A stretch of 14,229 nucleotides of DNA from JAWVEV01 sp033856535 (GTDB taxonomy: Bacteria; Actinomycetota; Thermoleophilia; Miltoncostaeales; Miltoncostaeaceae), in contig JAWVEV010000086.1 of assembly GCA_033856535.1 (NCBI GenBank), forward strand, positions 1-14,229, in the 5' to 3' direction. A program made the translations under genes and the position numbers. How positions within the stretch are numbered: the stretch's first letter is position 1; every line of letters starts with the position of its first letter. This document shows, one piece after another, positions 1-5,441 of this stretch. Below the pieces are notes generated by a model. It ran no database searches. It worked only from the letters and a program-made list of their open reading frames with translations, and had not been told where the DNA came from.

Positions 1-1
1 C

Positions 2-3000
2 GAGGCGATGAGCCCGGCGACGCTGAGCGCGTCGACCTTCACCCTGGCCCCGACCGCCGGCGGCCCCGCCGTGGCCGCGACGATCACGCCGTCGGGCGGG
101 AACACCACCTTCACGCTGAACCCGACCGCCGACCTGGCGCACTCCACGTCGTACACGGCGACCGTGACGACCGGGGCGACCGACGCCGCGGGCAACCCGA
201 TCGCCGCACCGCAGACCTGGACCTTCACGACCGCCGCCCAGGACGGGGCGATCCTGTTCCAGAACGGCATCGCCGTGATCGAGGCCGAGGACTACGACGT
301 CAGGACCGCGCGCGCGGGCAAGGACTGGGTCCCCGGCCAGAGCCCGGCGGGCTCGGTGGGCGGCGCCCTCCAGGCCGCCCCGGACACCGGCGTGACCATC
401 TCGGCGAGCAGCACCACCGAGACCACGTCTCCGGAGCTCGGCTACCTGGTGCGCTTCCCGGCCGCCGGCACCTACTACGTCTGGCTGCGGGCCTACGCGC
501 CGAACAGCTCCGGCAACTCCGCCCACACGGGCGTCGACGGCGACATGCAGACCACGTCCGACGAGCTCTCGACCAACGTGACCGGCTCGTGGGACTGGTT
601 CTCCTCGACCCTCAGCGCGCCGGGCACGGCCACGATCAGCGTGGCGAGCCCCGGCCTCCACACCGTCCAGGTCTGGATGCGCGAGGACGGCATGCACCTC
701 GACCGGATCCTGCTCACCCCGGAGTCGACCTTCCACCCGACCGGCGACGGCCCGCCCGCGAGCCCGCGCGACAGCTCGGGCGCGGACATCGTGTCGCCGC
801 GCTTGGTCGGCGCGCAGCCGGCGGACGGCGCGACCGGCGTCGCGCTCGGCGCCGACGTGGTCGCCACCTTCTCGGAGGCGATGGACCCCGAGACCCTGAC
901 GTCGGCCACCGTGGCGCTGTCGCCGACCGACGGCGGCCCGGAGATCCCGGTGAGCCTCGGCACCTCGCCCGCGGGCGACGTCCTGACGCTGAACCCCTCG
1001 ACGGACCTCCGGCCGCGCACCTCCTACACGGTCCGGGTCACGGCCGGCGCGGGCGACCTCGCCGGCAACGCGCTGTCCCCGACGGCCACCTTCTCCTTCA
1101 CCACCGGCGCCCCGCCCGGCGACGCGACCCCGCCGACGATCACCGGCCGCACGCCGGCCCCGGGCGCCATCGGCGTCCCGATCGGCGGGTCGGCCGCCGT
1201 CACCTTCTCGGAGGCGATGGACCCGGCGACGGTGACCGGCGGCGGGCTGACGCTCGCCCGCAGCGCCGACGCGAGCGACGTCCCCGCGACGGTCGCGGCG
1301 TCCGGCGACGGGCGCACCTTCACGCTCACGCCGGCCGGCGACCTGGCCGCCGGCGTCGCCTACACGGCGACGGTCTCGACCGCGGTCCGCGACGCCGCCG
1401 GGAACCCGATCGCGGCCGCGTCGACCTGGAGCTTCACCACCCTGCCCGCCCCGGCGGGCGGCGGCGCCGGCGCGGGCCCTGTGGTCTTCTCCTCCGGCCA
1501 GGCGGTGATCGAGGCCGAGGACTTCGACCAGCGGATCCCGCGCGCGGGCGACGACTGGGTCGCGGGGGAGAGCCCGCCCGGCTTCGTCGGCGACGCCCTC
1601 GAGGTCGCGCCGGACAACGGCTCGGGATCGTCGGGCGACATCCCTTCCACCGCCGCCGAGCTCGCCTACGTCGTGCGGTTCCCCGCGCCGGGCACGTACC
1701 GGGTCTGGCTGCGCGGCTACGCCCCCGACGGCTCGAGCAACTCGGTCCACACGGGTCTGGACCACGTCCTGCAGGACACGTCGGACTCGATCTCGACCAA
1801 CACCTTCGGGACCTGGGTCTGGTTCCAGACCTCCCTGAACGGCCCGGGCCCCGCCGCCGTGACCGTGCCGACCGCGGGCGACCACACCTTCCACGTGTGG
1901 ATGCGCGAGGACGGGTTCCACCTGGACCGGATCCTGATCACGACGTCGACCTCGACGACGCCGCCGGCCGGCGCCGGGCCGACGGCCGGCGCCCGCGCGG
2001 ACGCCGGCGCCGACACCACCCCGCCGACGATGATCGACCGCTCCCCGGTGCCGGGTGGCCCGCGCGTCCCGCAGGGCTCCGACGTGGTGGCCGCGTTCTC
2101 CGAGGTGATGGGCCCGGCGTCGGTGACGTCGTCCAGCTTCCGGCTCGCGCCGGTCGCCGGCGGCCCCGACGTGGCGGCGACCGTGGGCCTGAGCGCGGAC
2201 GGCCGGTCGGCGGTCCTGAACCCCGACCAGCCCCTGCAGCCCGGCACCGCATACCGGGCCACGGTGACGACCGGCGTGACCGACCTCGCCGGCAACGCCC
2301 TGCCGGCCGAGCGCGCCTGGGTCTTCACGACCCGCGTCCCCGAGCAGTACGAGCCCGCCGACGGCCGGATCCTCTCCGGCGTCTCCACGCGCGGCCTGGA
2401 CGAGAACCTCGACGCGTTCCTCGCCGTGACCCAGCAGCCGTCGATCGCCGTGCACAACCGCTACAACCGCCGCGGCGACCCGTCCGGCTTCCGGGTGGCG
2501 TTCGACGAGGCCCAGGCGAAGGGGGTCACCCCGATGATCTCCTGGGCGTTCTTCCAGTCGCCGAACGTCTACAGCGCCACCGAGGCGGGCGCGAACCATG
2601 CCTCGATCGCCCGCGGCGACATCGACGGATACCTCCTCGACCGGGCCGCCGAGGTGCGCGCCTACGGCAAGCCGGTGTTCCTCCGCCTGCACTGGGAGAT
2701 GAACGGCGACTTCTTCGCGTGGAGCGTCTACGACGGCGACGGCGCCGCCAAGGCGGCCAACAGCCACGCCGAGTTCCGCGCCTCCTGGCGGCGCGCGGTC
2801 ATCCTGTTCCGGGGAGGCACGCGCGGCCAGGTGAACGCCGCACTCGCGGCGGCCGGCCTGCCGGGTCTGACGACCCCCAACACGGTCGTCCCGCCGACCC
2901 CGAACGTGGCCTGGGTCTGGACCCCCGGCTCGAGCACGCCCTCGCCCGACGACGTGAACGCGTACTGGCCGGGCGACGACTACGTCGACTGGGCCGGCGT

Positions 3001-3370
3001 CGACTGGTACCCCTCCGGGACCAACGACGCCGGGCACGTCGCGGCCCGCGCGGGCGCGCCGGGCGGGCCGAACGAGCTCTACGCGCGCTATTCCGGCTCG
3101 GCGGGCCCCTCCAGCAAGCCGTTCCTGATCGGCGAGTGGGGCATCCTCGGCCAGGACCGGCCGAGCTGGACGGCGGACATGTTCCAGTGGTTCGCGGCGC
3201 ACCCGCAGGTCAAGGCGCAGCTCTACTTCAACATCGCCGCGTCGGACAGCAACAGCCAGCTGCAGGACTTCCCGCTCTCGGCGGCGGCCTTCCGCGCCGG
3301 CGTCAGCGGGAGCAACTGGATCACCGCGAAGGATGCGGTCGGGGGGCCGCTGGCGCCACCGGCACCCTGA
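2..3370 (+). CDS. Secreted modular GH26-like glycoside hydrolase with Ig-like and carbohydrate-binding modules (5' end outside window)
   Basis: Probable extracellular beta-mannanase-type or related endo-glycanase. Residues are numbered from the ATG at 8, which is not the true start: the frame is open to the left edge and this Met is the internal Met of the recurring SEAM motif of an Ig-like module. Order: Big_5/SbsA-type Ig module (partial, to about 76), CBM6/35-like module (82-241, IEAEDYD), Ig modules (260-367 and 374-478), second CBM (492-650, IEAEDFD), fourth Ig module (669-776), catalytic domain (786-1105). The catalytic domain shows LHWEMNGDFFAW, with Glu897 as likely acid/base, and IGEWG, with Glu1043 as likely nucleophile; both suit clan GH-A family 26. 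The region between them contains WVWTPGS and DYVDWAGVDWYP, as expected for GH26. No sortase signal or membrane anchor is seen at the C-terminus. Secretion is inferred from the modules, since the N-terminus is missing. Substrate is unknown. Another clan GH-A family is possible but less likely. Confidence 0.85.
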   Translation, partial: EAMSPATLSASTFTLAPTAGGPAVAATITPSGGNTTFTLNPTADLAHSTSYTATVTTGATDAAGNPIAAPQTWTFTTAAQDGAILFQNGIAVIEAEDYDVRTARAGKDWVPGQSPAGSVGGALQAAPDTGVTISASSTTETTSPELGYLVRFPAAGTYYVWLRAYAPNSSGNSAHTGVDGDMQTTSDELSTNVTGSWDWFSSTLSAPGTATISVASPGLHTVQVWMREDGMHLDRILLTPESTFHPTGDGPPASPRDSSGADIVSPRLVGAQPADGATGVALGADVVATFSEAMDPETLTSATVALSPTDGGPEIPVSLGTSPAGDVLTLNPSTDLRPRTSYTVRVTAGAGDLAGNALSPTATFSFTTGAPPGDATPPTITGRTPAPGAIGVPIGGSAAVTFSEAMDPATVTGGGLTLARSADASDVPATVAASGDGRTFTLTPAGDLAAGVAYTATVSTAVRDAAGNPIAAASTWSFTTLPAPAGGGAGAGPVVFSSGQAVIEAEDFDQRIPRAGDDWVAGESPPGFVGDALEVAPDNGSGSSGDIPSTAAELAYVVRFPAPGTYRVWLRGYAPDGSSNSVHTGLDHVLQDTSDSISTNTFGTWVWFQTSLNGPGPAAVTVPTAGDHTFHVWMREDGFHLDRILITTSTSTTPPAGAGPTAGARADAGADTTPPTMIDRSPVPGGPRVPQGSDVVAAFSEVMGPASVTSSSFRLAPVAGGPDVAATVGLSADGRSAVLNPDQPLQPGTAYRATVTTGVTDLAGNALPAERAWVFTTRVPEQYEPADGRILSGVSTRGLDENLDAFLAVTQQPSIAVHNRYNRRGDPSGFRVAFDEAQAKGVTPMISWAFFQSPNVYSATEAGANHASIARGDIDGYLLDRAAEVRAYGKPVFLRLHWEMNGDFFAWSVYDGDGAAKAANSHAEFRASWRRAVILFRGGTRGQVNAALAAAGLPGLTTPNTVVPPTPNVAWVWTPGSSTPSPDDVNAYWPGDDYVDWAGVDWYPSGTNDAGHVAARAGAPGGPNELYARYSGSAGPSSKPFLIGEWGILGQDRPSWTADMFQWFAAHPQVKAQLYFNIAASDSNSQLQDFPLSAAAFRAGVSGSNWITAKDAVGGPLAPPAP
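251..727 (+). repeat. Carbohydrate-binding module, copy 1
   Basis: This is the first of two in-gene copies of a CBM6/35-like beta-sandwich module, covering residues 82-241 of the glycanase. It shares with copy 2 the opening VIEAEDYD, the block RAGKDWV..SP.G.VG.AL, then YLVRFPAAGTYYVWLR, a W.WF motif and the closing VWMREDGMHLDRIL. DNA identity is high around the IEAED segment, which points to duplication inside the gene. Confidence 0.7.
1481..1957 (+). repeat. Carbohydrate-binding module, copy 2
   Basis: This is the second copy of the module, residues 492-650, with IEAEDFD, YVVRFPAPGTYRVWLR, WVWFQ and VWMREDGFHLDRIL matching copy 1 in order and spacing. Two binding modules plus Ig spacers suggest multivalent attachment to an insoluble polysaccharide. 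Confidence 0.7.
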
Positions 3371-3392
3371 GGCGGAGCGTGATCGCCACCGG

Positions 3393-3411
3393 GGGACGGG
3401 TAGGTCGTCCC
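3393..3411 (+). terminator. Weak hairpin after the glycanase gene
   Basis: GGGACG pairs with CGTCCC around a 7-nt loop, 22 nt after the glycanase stop codon. No T-run follows, so this is at best a non-canonical or Rho-assisted terminator. In GC-rich DNA a 6-bp stem can arise by chance. Confidence 0.2.
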
Positions 3412-3426
3412 TCGAGCCACGCCACC

Positions 3427-3434
3427 GGGAGGGA
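3427..3434 (+). promoter_or_regulatory. Ribosome binding site deciding the OsmC start
   Basis: GGGAGGGA lies 3 nt before the ATG at 3438. It fixes that start in preference to the in-frame ATG at 3333, which lies inside the upstream gene and would add an Arg-rich 35-residue N-terminal extension. Confidence 0.65.
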
Positions 3435-3437
3435 GCC

Positions 3438-3929
3438 ATGAGCACGCCCACGTTCACCAGTCGGGTTCGGGTCACGCGCGAGCGCCCTCCGCTCCGCACG
3501 GCCGAGCTGCTCGAGACCGGGGAGACGGTCACGTTCGGGACGCCCGGCTACCAGGGCGACTTCTACGGGTTCGGCGAGGGCGAGCTGCGCGAGCGCGGCG
3601 GCACGTTCGACTACTTGCTGGCCGCGGTGGCCGCCTGTCTCACGGGGACCTTCGGCCAGGCGCTGAAGGCGCGCGGGATCGCCAGCGACGCCGACAGGCT
3701 CACCTCCGAGGCCGAGGCGCACGTCGAGGTCGAGGACCGGATCATGGTGATGAAGCGCGTCACGGTGCGGTATCGGCTGCGGCTGGACGACCCGGCGCAC
3801 GCCGAGGCGGCCGAGCGGGCGCACGAGCACCACGTCCGCGCCTGCGGGGTGGCGCGGTCGGTCATGCCCTCGCTGGCGATCCGGACGGAGCTCGAGCTGG
3901 TCGGCGCGGAGGCTCCGGCGCCGGCGTAA
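3438..3929 (+). CDS. OsmC/Ohr-family protein
   Basis: A 163-residue cytoplasmic protein of the OsmC/Ohr superfamily, whose characterised members are thiol peroxidases that reduce organic hydroperoxides. The two family cysteines are present: Cys67 in the helix AAVAACLTG and Cys136 in HHVRACGVARSV. The usual CP(V/I) after the second cysteine is CGV here. Between them lies the expected alpha/beta segment (EAEAHVEVED...KRVTVRYRLRL). Length and cysteine spacing suit an OsmC-like protein; which subfamily (Ohr, OsmC or YhfA-like) cannot be told. The start follows a strong ribosome binding site. It stands alone: 67 nt after the glycanase gene and separated from the next gene by that gene's own promoter. 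No peroxide-regulator operator was recognised. Confidence 0.85.
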   Translation: MSTPTFTSRVRVTRERPPLRTAELLETGETVTFGTPGYQGDFYGFGEGELRERGGTFDYLLAAVAACLTGTFGQALKARGIASDADRLTSEAEAHVEVEDRIMVMKRVTVRYRLRLDDPAHAEAAERAHEHHVRACGVARSVMPSLAIRTELELVGAEAPAPA

Positions 3930-3945
3930 GCCCTCCGCCCGCGCG

Positions 3946-3963
3946 AGCGAACAGGTGTTCGCT
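3946..3963 (+). promoter_or_regulatory. LexA (SOS) operator candidate
   Basis: AGCGAACAGGTGTTCGCT is a palindrome with perfect 8-nt arms around a central GG. The core CGAAC-N4-GTTCG fits the Gram-positive/mycobacterial LexA box (CGAACRNRYGTTCG-like). Its last base is the first base of the -10 hexamer of the radical SAM gene, so bound LexA would block RNA polymerase. It is the only such site I found in the window. Confidence 0.8.
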
Positions 3964-3968
3964 ATGCT
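3963..3968 (+). promoter_or_regulatory. -10 element for a leaderless radical SAM transcript
   Basis: TATGCT ends 7 nt before the ATG at 3976, the spacing of TANNNT -10 boxes that produce leaderless mRNAs in Actinomycetota. There is no Shine-Dalgarno sequence before this ATG. No convincing -35 hexamer is seen; that interval is largely filled by the LexA palindrome. Confidence 0.6.
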
Positions 3969-3975
3969 TGCCGCC

Positions 3976-5010
3976 ATGCCCGCCCCCGCCGCCCCCGAGC
4001 GCCCGCAGCTGCGCTGGCGCCTGGCCGACGACGACGCCGGCCGGCCCGACCTGCTCGGCGACCTGGTCGAGCGCGTGCCGGGGGTGGGGGAGCTCGCCGG
4101 CATGGAGCTCCTTCACGTCCGCGCCGGCAGGGTGATCAACAAGGTCCCCGCGGCGTCGCGGATGCCGTTCCGCTGGACGATCAACGCCTACCGCGGCTGC
4201 AGCCACGCCTGCGTCTACTGCTTCGCCCGGCCCACGCACGAGTACCTGGGGCTGGGCGCCGGAGAGGACTTCGAGCGGCGGATCGTCGTGAAGGTGAACG
4301 CGGTCGAGCGCGTGCGCGCCGAGCTGGCGGCGCGGTCCTGGCGCGACGAGCACATCGCGATGGGGACGAACACCGACCCCTACCAGACCTGCGAGGGCCG
4401 CTACCGGCTCACCCGCGGGATCGTCGAGGTCCTCGGCGAGGCCCGGAACGAGTTCTCGATCCTCACGAAATCGACGCTCATCCTGCGCGACCTCGACGTC
4501 CTGGCCGATGCCGCGCGGCGGACGGAGGTCCGCGCGAACCTCTCGATCGGGACCGTCGACCGCGACGTCTGGCGGGCGACCGAGCCCGGGACGCCGAACC
4601 CCCTGCGGCGGCTCGACGCCGTGGCCCGGCTCAACGAGGCGGGCATCCCCTGCGGCGTCCTGATCGCCCCGGTGCTGCCCGGGATCTCCGACGGCGAGGA
4701 CCAGCTGGAGGCCGTCGTGCGCGGCGCCATCGCCGCCGGGGCGGTCTCGATCTCCGCGATTCTCCTGCATCTGCGGCCCGGCGTGCGCGAGCACTACCTC
4801 GGCTGGATGGCCGAGGCCCGGCCGGAGCTCGTGGCCGCGACCGAGCGCCGCTACCGGCGCGCGTACGGCGACCCGGCCGACCGGCGCGCCTTCGCGGCGC
4901 GGGTGCGCCGCCTGATCGAGCGCCACGGCGGCCGGTCGGAGGCCCCGGCCGTGATGCGCGCCCCGGCGGCGCCGCCCCCGCCGGAGGACCGCCAGCTCAG
5001 CCTCATCTGA
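3976..5010 (+). CDS. Radical SAM protein, SplB/Rv2578c family
   Basis: A 344-residue radical SAM protein of the spore-photoproduct-lyase-like group (COG1533), closest by pattern to the Rv2578c family. The [4Fe-4S]/SAM motif is C75-x3-C79-x2-C82 in YRGCSHACVYCFARPTHEY. Other family blocks are MGTNTDPYQTCEGRYRLTRG (from about 129), EFSILTKS, and GVLIAPVLPGISD. No intein interrupts the cluster region. A Pro-rich tail ends in QLSLI, which resembles the bacterial sliding-clamp-binding pentapeptide. The ATG at 3976 was preferred over the upstream GTG at 3955 because the latter lies inside the LexA palindrome and upstream of the -10 box. The gene is probably transcribed alone from an SOS-controlled promoter. 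The substrate is unproven; repair of a DNA photoproduct or other lesion is an inference from family, operator and tail. Confidence 0.88.
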   Translation: MPAPAAPERPQLRWRLADDDAGRPDLLGDLVERVPGVGELAGMELLHVRAGRVINKVPAASRMPFRWTINAYRGCSHACVYCFARPTHEYLGLGAGEDFERRIVVKVNAVERVRAELAARSWRDEHIAMGTNTDPYQTCEGRYRLTRGIVEVLGEARNEFSILTKSTLILRDLDVLADAARRTEVRANLSIGTVDRDVWRATEPGTPNPLRRLDAVARLNEAGIPCGVLIAPVLPGISDGEDQLEAVVRGAIAAGAVSISAILLHLRPGVREHYLGWMAEARPELVAATERRYRRAYGDPADRRAFAARVRRLIERHGGRSEAPAVMRAPAAPPPPEDRQLSLI

Positions 5011-5056
5011 GGGGCCCGCGGACTCCAGCCGCGCCGCCGGCCGGTCGATCGGTTGC

Positions 5057-5062
5057 TATCGT
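5057..5062 (+). promoter_or_regulatory. Possible -10 box for the yajC-secDF operon
   Basis: TATCGT lies in the 92-nt gap before yajC, about 40 nt upstream of the start codon. No good -35 hexamer is visible 16-19 nt upstream, so this is a weak call. The gap itself and the change of function from the preceding gene support a promoter somewhere here. Confidence 0.3.
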
Positions 5063-5083
5063 CGGCGCGTTCTTTCGGTCCAC

Positions 5084-5090
5084 GGAGAGG
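5084..5090 (+). promoter_or_regulatory. yajC ribosome binding site
   Basis: GGAGAGG is a good Shine-Dalgarno match, but it sits 12 nt before the ATG at 5103, longer than usual. No alternative start lies closer, and the ATG is followed directly by the expected membrane helix. Confidence 0.5.
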
Positions 5091-5102
5091 TCCACAACCC
5101 GC

Positions 5103-5417
5103 ATGTCGGCTGTCCTGCTGCCGCTCTACCTGGTCATCTTCATCGGCCTGATCTACCTGGTGGGCATCCGCCCCCAGCAGAAGCGGCGCCGGGAGCTCCA
5201 GGGCCTGCTGTCCCAACTCCGGCCCGGCGATGAGGTCGTGACCGTCGCCGGCATCTACGGAACCGTCACCGAGGTCGAGGAGGGGGAGACCATCCTCCTC
5301 GAGGTGGCCGAGGACACTGATATCCGCGTCGCGAAGGCGTCGATCGCACGACGCCTCGCGGGGCCCGGCTCCGACCTGCCGGCGGCCGCCGGCGACGCCG
5401 CTGCCGACCGCGAGTAG
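5103..5417 (+). CDS. yajC: Preprotein translocase accessory subunit YajC
   Basis: A 104-residue YajC, the small membrane partner of SecDF at the SecYEG translocon. One transmembrane helix (about residues 4-21, LLPLYLVIFIGLIYLVGI) is followed by the family hallmark RPQQKRRRE. The conserved cytoplasmic domain follows, with LRPGDEVVTVAGIYGTVTEV and an ILLEVAEDTDIRVAKASI block. Length is typical. The C-terminus is a short Ala/Asp-rich tail. The gene is first in an operon with secDF, which starts 24 nt after the yajC stop and in the same reading frame. Confidence 0.95.
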   Translation: MSAVLLPLYLVIFIGLIYLVGIRPQQKRRRELQGLLSQLRPGDEVVTVAGIYGTVTEVEEGETILLEVAEDTDIRVAKASIARRLAGPGSDLPAAAGDAAADRE

Positions 5418-5441
5418 GGTCCTCACCCCCCGGTCCTCCCG

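Noticed and set aside
3333..3437. Upstream ATG as the start of the OsmC gene
   Set aside because: It overlaps the glycanase end, gives an Arg-rich leader unlike OsmC proteins, and lacks the strong ribosome binding site found before 3438.
589..3441. Second plus-strand open frame of 950 codons inside the glycanase gene
   Set aside because: Extremely Arg/Pro/Gly-rich out-of-frame reading; the overlapping frame encodes recognisable Ig, CBM and GH26 modules.
3955..3975. GTG start for the radical SAM gene
   Set aside because: It falls inside the LexA palindrome and upstream of the -10 box; the ATG at 3976 fits a leaderless transcript.
4446..4455. GAACGAGTTC as a second LexA box
   Set aside because: The half-site spacing is 2 nt instead of 4, and it lies inside the radical SAM coding sequence.
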